This document shows positions 1 to 7,553 of a stretch of DNA of 64,000 nt, one piece after another (position 1 is the first letter of the stretch; every line of letters starts with the position of its first letter). The notes under the pieces were generated by a model, which saw nothing but the letters and a program-made list of their open reading frames with translations, made no database searches and was not told the DNA's origin. Source of the stretch: JALYGJ01 sp963781705 (GTDB lineage: Bacteria > Chloroflexota > Limnocylindria > Limnocylindrales > CSP1-4); NCBI GenBank assembly GCA_963781705.1, contig CAWAGP010000010.1:1-64000 (forward strand), in the 5' to 3' direction. The position numbers were made by a program, and so were the translations under genes.

Positions 1-90
1 TGGATATGCCTTTGACCTCATCCACGCTCAACTTCGTCGTCGGCACACGTCGCCGGACGCTGTGGCTGGCTCTGCAAAGCCTCTATTCGT

Positions 91-245
91 CGTTCCGGCC
101 GGCTCCGGCCGGCGGCGGCGGGCAAGTGGGAGCGGGTCCGGCCGGGTCCGGCCGGCGGCGGCGGGAGAGTGGGAACGGTTCCGGCCGACTCCGGCCGACT
201 CCGGCCGGCTCCGGCCGGGGCCTGCGGACACCTCCGGCGGCCGCT
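91..245. repeat. GC-rich low-complexity tract with 43-bp tandem repeat
   Basis: This stretch is almost entirely built from TCCGGCCG-type words. Two neighbouring blocks, each starting with GGCGGCGGCGGG and ending in a GGTCCGGCCG-like run, recur at a spacing of 43 bases (near 111 and 154), followed by several shorter TCCGGCCGACTCCGGCC-like units. All frames stay open across it, which explains the overlapping spurious reading frames here. It looks like a simple-sequence expansion, not coding DNA. Confidence 0.6.
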
Positions 246-1118
246 ATCGGTCCCGCGCATTCCGGAGGAGCCCGGTCAACCCTTCGCTCCAAAGAGTCGC
301 GAGGGCTGTGCGATCGGACGGTATCGGCCCGCTCGGGCTGGCTTCGCGTGACCCTATGAGGCTCGCAGCGATTTCTCGACCGGCGGGAGTCAGCGCCCAG
401 CGACCGCGAATGGGAGACCAGGCAAGTCCCTGGCCAACGAGTGACCGCATTCCACGGCGGACCGTACGATCGGGAAGCGAGCACTACTTCCGCCAGCGCC
501 ACGAGTCGACGCGGTTGCGTCCCCGATGGCAGCAAGCGCACCGAGCAGGAGCTCGTTCTGGTCATCGCCATACCTGGAGCGACCGGTCGAGAGCGGTAAT
601 CGCCTCGGCCGCTGAGCCCTCGACAACGCCGAGACCGAGCCGGGAAGCGAGCCTCTGTCGAGGAACGGAGATAGGCCCGGAGCTGAGCGACGGGTCGGCC
701 TTTTGCCGCACAACCGGCGCAGAGCCTTCGGGAGTGGGCCTCTTGTCCCGTGTCGTCGAGCAACCGAGCTGCCGCAGCCGGCGCATCGTCCGGTCGAAAC
801 TCGTTGAACGGCTTTCCTCGGCTCGAAAGGGGGCCTGGTGCGCGCTCTCGTCGTGCCTCGACCGACGAAGGTCGCGGAGGGCTTCGCTGCTGACCTTATG
901 GGTGCACGCGCTCATCCCCAGGCTGATTGCGGGTAGTCCACTTCGACCGGAAGGTCGGGACCGCGAGAACGCATCGGCCCCATCCGAACCACGGCGTGCC
1001 TTCCCTCGGCCCACGAATGGATCGTCAACCGTTAACGTTACGCCGTGGTTCACCTTTCGCGGTTTCGGAGCTGTGGCAGCGAGTTGTAACGGTGTAAGTA
1101 GGCCGGAGACCGGGGTAG
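246..1118. other. No recognisable gene; probable decayed DNA
   Basis: About 870 bases hold only long open frames without family resemblance, ribosome binding sites or plausible composition (Arg/Ser/Pro-rich translations typical of GC-rich shadow frames). The stretch near 1025-1118 could contain the ragged 3' end of the adjacent ATPase pseudogene. No RNA gene or insertion sequence end was seen. Confidence 0.5.
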
Positions 1119-2225
1119 TCAGCGGTCCCAGGCCGGCCCAAGTCGACCCTCGTAGCCCTTCTGAACCGACCGACCGATACGCAACCCCTTCGCCCGCGGT
1201 AGGGCATAGCGGTCCGAAGGAGTGCGGGCTAACCGGCTTGCCTTGGCGACCCACCTCTGCCATGGCTTCTCGTCAGCCAACAGCTCCCGACCAGCACAAC
1301 AGTCCGCAGTCGAACGCCATGGCGTCGGTCGAAGGCGGCGCGGCAGTCCGCCAGCAGCAGCAGTGACAAACTGCCGTTGTCTAGGTCGGCGCTTGCTCAG
1401 AGAACGCAACGCAGCGGCCGGCGCGGTCAGGCATTGAGCCCTCCGCAAGCGTCCGCGATGGTGAGTAGCGGTTCCTTCGCGATCGACTGACTCGATTTGG
1501 TAGGGCCAAGGCAGGCGGCGGTGCGGCCCGAGATTTGACTTGGCGACGGCCAAAATGCGGCGGGCATCGTCGTCCGGATCGCGCGGCCACGAGCAACGCA
1601 CACGCCTGGGCGGGCTCCGGTTGATGCCAATGATGCCGCCGCCTCGGTACAGCGGTGATCCGCCTGCGGACTTATTCAAATGCCGTACGGCGAGGATGGA
1701 CGCGCTTGTCGCCTCCGCTAAAGCCGACAGTGGGCCGAGCGCTCGCCTGACGTCTTGATCACGGAACGAGTTCACGGCGCTATCCAGGTGCGCTACGAGT
1801 GGGTCGATGACGACAAGTGAGGCTCCTTCGTCGCGTACAACGCGCTCAAGCCAAGCGAGGTCGCTCGGGATCGCGAGGCCGCGCTCGATGTCGTTCTCGG
1901 AGATCGTGAGGGTAACGACGCGCTTTGGGTCGCCTCCGGCCGCGTCGAGGCGCGGACGGATCGTGTCAGCCAGCCCGTCCTCAGCCGAGAGCACGACGAC
2001 ATTGACGGGGCCGATGGTCGACGGTCCGTCTGGCATCCGCGCACCGGTCGAGAGCCGAGCGGCGAGATCCAGGGTTACTGTGCTTTTGCCGAGACCCGGG
2101 TCTCCGTCAAGCACCACGAGCTTTCCTGCGGGAAGCCGACCCGGCCACAACCAGTGCGTAGCTTGCGCTCGGACGTCAGCGAGCCTCGTGACGCGAACGT
2201 TGGCAGTAGTCGACACGGCCGACAT
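1119..2225 (-). pseudogene. Degraded AAA-family ATPase (RepA/DnaB-like) of a mobile element
   Basis: The first 190 residues are a well-formed RecA-like ATPase. Walker A is GDPGLGKST near residue 41, a SAEDG motif follows near 80, and Walker B is LVVIDPL near 140. The family is the helicase/replication ATPase found on actinobacterial plasmids and prophages. After LYRGGG near position 1640 the frame slips: residues resembling ALLVA lie in another frame, RDPDDDARRILAVAKSNL returns in the original frame, a PPPALA block is again out of frame, and YQIES is back in frame. The C-terminal third is scrambled. It starts directly after the stop of the upstream small gene (TAA then ATG). The sequence shows decay, or clustered indel errors; loss of function is inferred. 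Confidence 0.7.
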
Positions 2226-2507
2226 TTAGCCCAGGGACCGCCGAACTGAGTTCCGCTTCTCTGCCTTCTTCCGGCGGGCCACCGCCGAACAAGCCGCGAG
2301 CCGCAGCATATGGGCCCGGAGCGCTCGGTCGGCGCGCACCGCTCGTTCCGCGGGGTCCAGCGTGCCTTCCGGATCGACGAGTCGCTCGAACCGAAGGCGG
2401 AAGCCACGGTGTGCCGGCCCTACCAGGACCTCGGGGTCGTTCCGAGCCCAAGCCGTCAGTCCACCGATGCGTCCGGTATTCCGCGGATCTGACCCTCCAG
2501 CGTTCAT
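2226..2507 (-). CDS. Small conserved mobile-element protein
   Basis: A 93-residue basic protein that abuts the ATPase pseudogene, its TAA immediately preceding the ATPase ATG. It opens with an IGGLTAWARND-like segment and continues with LDPAERAVRADRALRAHML and a basic tail. From memory, similar short proteins (resembling IGGYVSWA and LxPAERxRRAxxAxxAxxxRLAxxSA) sit beside primase/ATPase genes in actinobacterial integrative elements and plasmids. No enzymatic motif is visible and the function is unknown. Its frame is intact, unlike its neighbours. Confidence 0.55.
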   Translation of the reverse strand: MNAGGSDPRNTGRIGGLTAWARNDPEVLVGPAHRGFRLRFERLVDPEGTLDPAERAVRADRALRAHMLRLAACSAVARRKKAEKRNSVRRSLG

Positions 2508-2556
2508 GGCGCCCGACGCTATGCGACAGGCGGGGATCAGATCAGCTCAGAACGGA

Positions 2557-3158
2557 TCAACCTTCGGGCTCATGCAGCGGTGGCGGGGGCCAGCGGCCCA
2601 TTTCAAGGTCGCTAATGACGCGCTTCAGCGTTGGCTCGGACGTGCCCAGCTCCTCCGCCACGGCGAGCCTGGGTAGGATGGGTTCCGGTTCGACGCCGGA
2701 CGGCGTCGGCTGCCTCCCGTATGTCGTACTCGGTGAAGCCGCGACTCACGGGACCCTTCCTGTGTGCAGGAGCCGCTTCCTGGAGTGCAGCGATGTGCGC
2801 TCTAACGGCTGCCTCGATCACGCTGGCATCGGTCAGGTGCACCGCGAGCAACCGAGCCAGGATTTCCGCGACGACCTCGTGGAAGGCCGGTCGCGGTAGG
2901 CCTATCCGCCTTTCTGCTTCGCGCAGAGCCTTCACGCGGTCCTTTGTGTCGATGCCGAATCCAGGCGGCAGGGTCTCAAGAGGAGCGGCGCGATGCAGAG
3001 CGAACGCCAGTTCGAACGACACTAGGTCGGGGAAGCGCTGCCGCAGGCTCTGCCTCGATCGACGCGAACGGGGATGGTCCGTAGGAAGTCGGCCTTGCGT
3101 CCAGGAGGTCCCGTAGAGCGTGGCGGACATCTTCTTCCTCGTCTGGACGTTTGGTCAC
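2557..3158 (-). pseudogene. Frameshifted HTH-containing protein of the mobile element
   Basis: No single frame covers this gene, but a composite one does. A GTG at 3158 overlaps the integrase stop (GTGA) and begins VTKRPDEEEDVRHALRDLL. Around 3030-3075 the natural-looking sequence moves to the next frame (DLVSFELAFALHR, then RVKALREAERRIGLPRPAFHEVV). Near 2690-2700 it moves again and ends with PRLAVAEELGTSEPTLKR plus ISDLEMGRWPPPP, a clear helix-turn-helix recognition unit, stopping at 2557. The role is probably DNA binding for the element. The two shifts are read from the sequence by composition and overlap logic; exact breakpoints are uncertain. Confidence 0.55.
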
Positions 3159-4091
3159 CGCTTGGCCTCGCTGAGGCGGTCGCCCGGTGACAGGATGCGC
3201 GCCGCGGCCAGAGCCCGCTCCTGCCGAGTGGACGCCGCGTAGCGCGTCAGCATGTCGCGGCTGCGCCAGCCGGCGACGGCCATCAGGTCGGATTCCTGCA
3301 TCCCCGCCGCGAGCATCGTATGGGCGTAGTAATGGCGGAAGGCATGCGGATGCAAGCGGTCCGCCAATCCGCCCTCCCAACCGCGCTGAGCGACCAGGTC
3401 GGCAAGGCCAGTTTCAAGTAGACGGCCCTTGCGGCCGATCCATAGGTGAGGCAGGCCGGCAAACTGATGGCGGGTGCGCGTCCGCACGTAGCGGTCGAGC
3501 GACCGGATGGTCGTTGCGCCAATGGCCACTGGCCGTGTGCGGCTGCCCTTACCGATCACCCGCAGGGTGCCGCTATCCAGATCGACGTCAGCAAGCGTCA
3601 GGCCCAGCAGCTCACCACGCCTCACGCCGGTGTCGGAAAAGATGCGGATGATCGCCTCGTCGCGTCGCCCCTCGAAAGTCTTGTCGCGTTCGCAGGCCGC
3701 GATGATGTGGCGCAGGTCGGCATCGCGCAGGACAGGTGGCGGAGCTTCCGGCAGTCGAGGCGGCTTCATGCGTTGCATCGGCGACTCGCGTATTTCGCCC
3801 TCCTCGACCAGCCAGCCGAAGAACGAGCGCAGTGCGCGGTAGCGGTTGTGGGCAGTCGCCGGCTTAAGGCGACCCAGTAGATCAGTAATGAACGCCTCGA
3901 CGTGCTCACGGGTCAGCGCCGACCGGTGAGGTCGGCATGCCCTGCTCGCGAAGGAAGCGCGCCAGTTGCCCGACCGACGTCGAGTAAGTGCTGATGGTGG
4001 CCGGCGAAGCACGCTGGGCGCGCAAGTGGCGCGCCCAGGAAGCGGCTAGGTCGGTCAGTTCATCGGGCCGTAGAATGAGCCGGGTTGGCAT
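3155..4091 (-). pseudogene. Tyrosine recombinase/integrase, interrupted by a frameshift
   Basis: Phage-type integrase for site-specific recombination. The N-terminal SAM-like core-binding domain starts at an ATG at 4091 (MPTRLILRPDELTDLAASWA) and stays in frame to LARFLREQGMPT. Between about 3915 and 3935 the frame shifts and the rest continues as SALTREHVEAFITDLL in another frame. The catalytic domain is complete there: Arg in DTGVRRGELLGL, the HPHAFRHYYA box, the GW motif (VAGWRSRDML) and the nucleophile Tyr in TRYAAST. It lies about 110 bases 5' of tRNA-Pro(UGG), the usual neighbour of such genes. The frame break suggests inactivity unless it is a sequencing error. Confidence 0.8.
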
Positions 4092-4200
4092 GCGCGTTTG
4101 GCACGGTCGATGCCTCTGCTGGCGGGTATTCGAGCGGTGCAGGCAACCTGCCGGCCTCCCGAAACCGAGTTATGTGCGGGTCGGGAGCGTGAAATGGCGT

Positions 4201-4275
4201 CGGGGCGTAGCGCAGTGGTAGCGCACGTGCTTTGGGAGCACGAGGCCGTGGGTTCGAGTCCCACCGCCCCGACCA
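4201..4275 (+). tRNA. tRNA-Pro (anticodon UGG)
   Basis: A complete cloverleaf: acceptor stem CGGGGCG (4201-4207) pairs with CGCCCCG (4265-4271), D-arm stems GCGC/GCGC, anticodon stem CGTGC/GCACG around loop TTTGGGA, and T-arm GTGGG-TTCGAGT-CCCAC. The discriminator A is followed by an encoded CCA. The anticodon TGG specifies proline. It is the likely attachment neighbourhood of the decayed element on its left, although the integrase lies on the 5' side of the tRNA and no second copy of its 3' end was found. Confidence 0.95.
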
Positions 4276-4427
4276 TCCAGCTTCTTTCCTGGCCGATCAG
4301 AGTCGACATGACCCGGGAATGACCTGAGTGACGGCGGAACGGCGCGGAACGGACGGATCCCTAACGCGGCCGTAGGCGGGCACTGGTCGTATCGGGCGAC
4401 GTGGAGCGCGACTCACGGGCCTATGTA

Positions 4428-4829
4428 CTAGCCGGACTTCGCCCTGGACAGATTGTGCTCCACGCCTGCGCGGACGAGAGCTTTCAGTGCGGGCTCGTCG
4501 AGCTTGTCCCCCTCGTAGAAATCGATCCCGTGCGACTTACCCTCCAGTTGGGCGTTGAAGAGATGGTTTGGGTCGGGCAGGCTCGCACCAGCAAAGAAGC
4601 TCAGTCGCACCCTTTCCTTGAGGATGGGGGCCGCACATATGTTGCCGTTGCGCTGCCACACTGCGACACCCAACGGATTGCCTGGCCGGCGCCACTTCAC
4701 GTCCTCGACGATCTCAGGGTCCGCCGCGCGGATGATCTCGCGCAACCTGGCGAGGATCGCGCCGCGCCAACCGGGGGTATGAGCGATCAAGTCATCGACG
4801 GCCGCAGAACGTTCCATGGACCGCATCAT
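4428..4829 (-). CDS. DUF1801-family protein
   Basis: A 133-residue cytoplasmic protein. The pattern TPGWRGAILARLREIIRAADPEI, then EDVKWRRPGNPLGVAVW and RNGNICAAPILKERVRLSFF, then a C-terminal LDEPALKALVRAGVEHN, matches my memory of the DUF1801 (YdhG-like) fold, small alpha/beta proteins of unknown biochemical role. The start with two Met residues is ambiguous by a few codons. It stands alone, 24 bases downstream of the next minus-strand gene. Confidence 0.7.
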   Translation of the reverse strand: MMRSMERSAAVDDLIAHTPGWRGAILARLREIIRAADPEIVEDVKWRRPGNPLGVAVWQRNGNICAAPILKERVRLSFFAGASLPDPNHLFNAQLEGKSHGIDFYEGDKLDEPALKALVRAGVEHNLSRAKSG

Positions 4830-4852
4830 GCCACTGCGATCGCGGGCGCAGG

Positions 4853-5155
4853 TCAGGCGGGTTGGTCGCGCGTGGCGTCGGTCCAGGTGAAGCGCGTGTC
4901 GCCGGGCAGCTCGATGCGCACGAAACGGTCGCGCAGCTCGGCCACCACCTCCCAGCGCGCGTAGCCGCCTCCACCGGTCAGCCCGGTGACGCGCACCGTT
5001 GCCAGCTGCGAGGCACCGTCCTGGTAGCGCGCCACCACGCCGCCGCGCTCCGAGTGCTCATCGATGCGCGTGATCTCCGCGCGTGGCCGCCCGGCGAGCG
5101 TGGCCAGCCACTCTATGACGTCGAAGACCAACTTGCCCCCTATCGGCCGCAGCAC
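4853..5155 (-). CDS. Hypothetical protein, 100 aa
   Basis: The first codon is a GTG at 5155 (VLRPIGGKLVFDVIEWLATL). The translation alternates short beta-like segments (VVARYQD, ATVRVTGL, RFVRIELPGDTRF) and lacks a signal peptide or membrane segment. I do not recognise the family. It could be a compact beta-sheet domain with a short helical start. A 10-bp palindrome lies about 30 bases upstream of the start. Confidence 0.45.
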   Translation of the reverse strand: MLRPIGGKLVFDVIEWLATLAGRPRAEITRIDEHSERGGVVARYQDGASQLATVRVTGLTGGGGYARWEVVAELRDRFVRIELPGDTRFTWTDATRDQPA

Positions 5156-5186
5156 GAGCCAAACGGATCCGCGCGCAGTGTAGATT

Positions 5187-5196
5187 GTTGCGCAAC
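5187..5196. promoter_or_regulatory. Perfect 10-bp palindrome GTTGCGCAAC
   Basis: The self-complementary GTTGCGCAAC sits in the 123-base gap between the minus-strand regulator gene ending at 5279 and the hypothetical gene starting at 5155. Its size and position fit an operator of a dimeric regulator such as the XRE proteins next door. No regulator is proven. Confidence 0.3.
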
Positions 5197-5278
5197 GCCT
5201 TGGTATAGTCCGCCTTGACCGGCGGCGTCTCCTGCCCGGCCGCCGCCGGTAATTCCTTTCCCTGTTGTGCGGCCGTGT

Positions 5279-6571
5279 CTAGGCGCGCAGCGCCTCGCGG
5301 CTCAGGGTGAAGGCACGCTCGATCGCGCCCTGGCCGGCCAGGAAGTCTGCCCACTCTGTCAGTACCCGCCGCAGGAGCGCCGGACGAGCGACAGCACGGG
5401 CCAGCTCGGCAGCGGCTTGGTACTGCTGTTCGGCGTCGTCGTACCGGCCCAACTGGGCGGCCGCGCGCGCACCCGTGGTCAGTGCGCTGATCGCTGCCTT
5501 GCTATTACCGGTTGCGTCGGCTACTCGGTGCGCCTCGGCGGCGAGTTCGAGGGCAGCGGGCCAATCCTCGCGCGCCGCCGCGATCTGAGCCTGCGTTTCC
5601 GCAACGTGGGCGAGGTTGCGCTGGTCGTCCAGCTGCACGAAGCGGCGGCGCGCACTATCGGCCAGCTCGGACGCGCGCTGTGAATTGCCAGCGCCCAGGA
5701 AGGCGAGCGCCAGGTCGTTCTCCATGAGCGCCGTTTCGAACTCGGCCGACGCGCTCCGAAACAGCGCCAGGCTGGCATAGCCGGCCCTGATGGCGGCTTC
5801 GAAGTCGCCCGTTTCGCGGTAGCTCTGCGCAAGATCGAACAGGTAGTGCGCTCGCCGGCGATCGTCCATCGTCTCAGCCAGCGCGCGTATCTCCTCGAGG
5901 TAGCTGAGCGCGGAGTGGTGATTGCCCTCGCGCGCTTCGTTCGAGGCGAGCGCCATCAGCAGGCGCAGCTTGAAGTCAGGCTCGACGCGCAGGCCGGCGC
6001 GTACCTTGGCCAGCAGGTCGACCAGGATGGCGCGCGCCTCGGTCACGTTGTCCTGGTAGTGCAACGCGGCCGACAACCAATAGCTGGCCAGTGCGCCATC
6101 CGACTGACGTCCGAGCTTGTCGAACAGCTCGACCGCCTGCGACGCACTTGCCGCAGCCTCGGCCCCGCGATCCAGGTGGACCAGCGCCTCCGCCTCGCCG
6201 CGCAGCAGCTCGGCCTTACGGCCTGGATCGCTCGCTGCATCGATCAGGTCGCGGTACTGCTCGGCGGCGGTCTGCCATTCCCCGGCCGCGAGGCGCAGGT
6301 CGGCTTCCAGGCGGGCCCACGCTGGCGTGGCGTCGGCCATGAGCTGAGCACTGGTCAGGTTCAGCCGCACGGCCAGGTATTCGAGTGCTGCCATCGACGG
6401 CTTGACCAGGGCGTTCTCGAGCGCGCTCACGTAGGCCTTCGTATAGCGCTCACCGGCGAGTTGCTGCTGGGTCATGCCGGCGCGCAGCCGTGCCTCACGC
6501 AGGCGAGCGCCGACCCGCTGGGCGATGGGGTCCTTGGCCTTGGGCGTGGCGCTCGTTGCGGGGCTGCTCAC
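5279..6571 (-). CDS. XRE-family HTH regulator with long TPR array (RRNPP-like)
   Basis: A 430-residue cytoplasmic regulator starting at GTG 6571. Residues about 14-70 form an XRE/Cro helix-turn-helix (RLREARLRAGMTQQQLAG, then YTKAYVSALENALVKPSM). Residues about 85-430 are continuous helical hairpins with tetratricopeptide spacing (AAEQYRDLIDAASDPGRKAE, ARAILVDLLAKVRAG, ALSYLEEIRALAETMDDRR, AAIRAGYASLALFRSA). HTH plus TPR and a length near 423 residues match NprR-type members of the RRNPP family, where the TPR domain binds a secreted-and-reimported peptide. A second XRE gene overlaps its start by 77 bases, and a signal-peptide micro-ORF lies divergently upstream. Peptide sensing is an inference. 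HTH-TPR proteins with other ligands also exist. Confidence 0.75.
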   Translation of the reverse strand: MSSPATSATPKAKDPIAQRVGARLREARLRAGMTQQQLAGERYTKAYVSALENALVKPSMAALEYLAVRLNLTSAQLMADATPAWARLEADLRLAAGEWQTAAEQYRDLIDAASDPGRKAELLRGEAEALVHLDRGAEAAASASQAVELFDKLGRQSDGALASYWLSAALHYQDNVTEARAILVDLLAKVRAGLRVEPDFKLRLLMALASNEAREGNHHSALSYLEEIRALAETMDDRRRAHYLFDLAQSYRETGDFEAAIRAGYASLALFRSASAEFETALMENDLALAFLGAGNSQRASELADSARRRFVQLDDQRNLAHVAETQAQIAAAREDWPAALELAAEAHRVADATGNSKAAISALTTGARAAAQLGRYDDAEQQYQAAAELARAVARPALLRRVLTEWADFLAGQGAIERAFTLSREALRA

Positions 6572-6839
6572 GCGCCGAAATATACACCGCGCCCCACGGG
6601 GACTTGACCGCGCCCAGGAGCGCCGCGGGCGGGATTCGCAAACGCTCTGCGAGCACGACGAGGGCGGTCAGTGACGGAACGCAGTGACCCCGCTCGATCG
6701 CACTCACATAGCTGCGCGTGAACGGCGCCCCGATTTCCGTTTGCGTAAGACCGAGGGCCAGCCGGCGTCTACGGATCTCTGCGCCGACGGCCGCGCTAAT
6801 CCCATGGCGGGGAGGTTTAGAAATACTTGACAATGGCAT
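6495..6839 (-). CDS. Small XRE-family transcriptional regulator
   Basis: About 114 residues from the Met at 6839; a GTG at 6875 would add 12 residues and I cannot choose firmly, since neither has a good ribosome binding site. The helix-turn-helix is clear: GAEIRRRRLALGLTQTEIG, then FTRSYVSAIERGHCVPSL and LTALVVLAERLRIPP. It resembles the HTH of the following TPR regulator, suggesting an ancient duplication or a partner. The C-terminal 30 residues (Arg/Gly/Pro rich) overlap the next gene's start and may not be structured. A perfect inverted repeat lies just upstream. Confidence 0.65.
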   Translation of the reverse strand: MPLSSISKPPRHGISAAVGAEIRRRRLALGLTQTEIGAPFTRSYVSAIERGHCVPSLTALVVLAERLRIPPAALLGAVKSPWGAVYISAREQPRNERHAQGQGPHRPAGRRSPA

Positions 6840-6852
6840 GAACAGGAGATTA

Positions 6853-6865
6853 GCGTCCGCGACGC
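6853..6865. promoter_or_regulatory. Inverted repeat GCGTC-CGC-GACGC in the divergent promoter region
   Basis: A perfect 5-bp inverted repeat with a 3-base centre lies between the small XRE gene (start 6839, if that start is right) and the plus-strand 39-residue ORF (6922). A consensus TTGACA hexamer lies at 6827-6832 on the plus strand, with no good -10 partner visible. The position suits an operator for either XRE protein controlling both directions. Confidence 0.35.
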
Positions 6866-6921
6866 GAACCGTCACCTATCGGGCCGCACGGCGTGGAGGG
6901 GATGGGGAGAGGAGCTATCGA

Positions 6922-7041
6922 ATGCGACTTCCCACCATCCGCAGGTTCTGGCCGGTGATCAGTGCCTGGCTGATCTCAACCGCAATCGTCCTGGTGTCGG
7001 CTGCCACGGTCTTCGCCGATGGCGGCAGCATGTATCCGTAG
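6922..7041 (+). CDS. 39-aa signal-peptide micro-ORF, candidate signalling pre-peptide
   Basis: The ORF begins at an ATG seven bases after a strong ribosome binding site (GGAGAGGAG, 6906-6914). It reads MRLPTIRRFWPVISAWL followed by ISTAIVLVSAATVFA and DGGSMYP: a basic N-terminus, a hydrophobic core, an AxA-type cleavage site (TVFA) and a seven-residue tail. Export through Sec with release of DGGSMYP or a fragment is predicted. Size, layout and position opposite two XRE genes, one with a TPR array, resemble Phr, PapR and NprX pre-peptides. The coding signal is good; the signalling role is inferred. Alternatives are a tiny membrane protein or a fortuitous leader. Confidence 0.6.
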   Translation: MRLPTIRRFWPVISAWLISTAIVLVSAATVFADGGSMYP

Positions 7042-7291
7042 ACCTAGCGACACCCAGTCGACTGACGTAGCCCATCCCCTCCATGCCGCACATACCCTGA
7101 GCGGCCACGCCATCCGCGCCGTACTCCACGGCAAGCGCGTCCTGCCCGCACGCGCGGAGGCCCGTGAGGGAACCACTACTTTCGGGGTATCAGGCGGCGA
7201 CTCTTCTCCCATTTCGCACCCTTTGGTGGGTCGGTAAGTTCGCCCTGTCCCGGCCAATAAATAAGTGGCTCATCAACGGAGGGTGTCGTAA

Positions 7292-7456
7292 ATGCTTCAG
7301 TATCTGATCAGCCTGATCGACCGCGACGATCGCGGCCAGGGGCTGGCCGAGTACGCTCTGATCCTGGCGCTCATCGCCGTCCTGGCGATTGCCGCGGTCA
7401 CGTTCCTCGGTGGCCAGATCAACAGCATTCTGTCGGACGTCGGTAACTCGATCTGA
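7292..7456 (+). CDS. flp: Flp/Fap family type IVb pilin, orphan
   Basis: A 54-residue pilin: MLQYLISLIDRDDRGQGLAEYALILALIAVLAIAAVTFLGGQINSILSDVGNSI in segments shows the short basic leader, the prepilin peptidase site RGQG|LAEYALIL with Glu at mature position 3 or so, the long hydrophobic helix, and the small polar tail typical of Flp. A ribosome binding site (CGGAGGG) precedes the ATG by about nine bases. It would be processed by TadV/PilD-type peptidase and assembled by a Tad apparatus, none of which is encoded in this window. It is followed by a strong terminator. Confidence 0.9.
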   Translation: MLQYLISLIDRDDRGQGLAEYALILALIAVLAIAAVTFLGGQINSILSDVGNSI

Positions 7457-7495
7457 CGTGACGGCCGGCTGGGCCGGCCGATAAGACGACGAAAC

Positions 7496-7528
7496 AGCGC
7501 CGGTCGATGAACGACCGGCGCTTTCGTT
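7496..7528 (+). terminator. Rho-independent terminator after flp
   Basis: AGCGCCGGTCG and CGACCGGCGCT form an 11-bp perfect stem around an ATGAA loop, followed by TTCGTTT. It lies 40 bases after the pilin stop and just before the convergent minus-strand gene ending at 7554, so it may serve both directions. Confidence 0.8.
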
Positions 7529-7553
7529 TGCCATTTGGCGCATGGCCGCGGAG

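Noticed and set aside
62..1366. A 434-residue open frame across the left edge
   Set aside because: It is Arg/Ser/Pro-rich, spans a simple GC repeat and shows no family pattern. It runs over the tail of the ATPase pseudogene on the other strand, which is clearly the real coding strand there.
1..4275. An intact prophage
   Set aside because: Integrase and replication-type genes are present but there are no capsid, tail, portal or lysis genes, and the existing genes are broken.
5279..6839. A toxin-antitoxin pair formed by the two overlapping XRE genes
   Set aside because: Neither protein has a toxin fold. Both carry their own HTH and the larger is a TPR regulator.
7042..7291. A c-di-GMP riboswitch upstream of the pilin
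   Set aside because: I looked for the conserved GEMM elements in the leader and did not find them. A covariance scan would be needed to exclude a divergent one.
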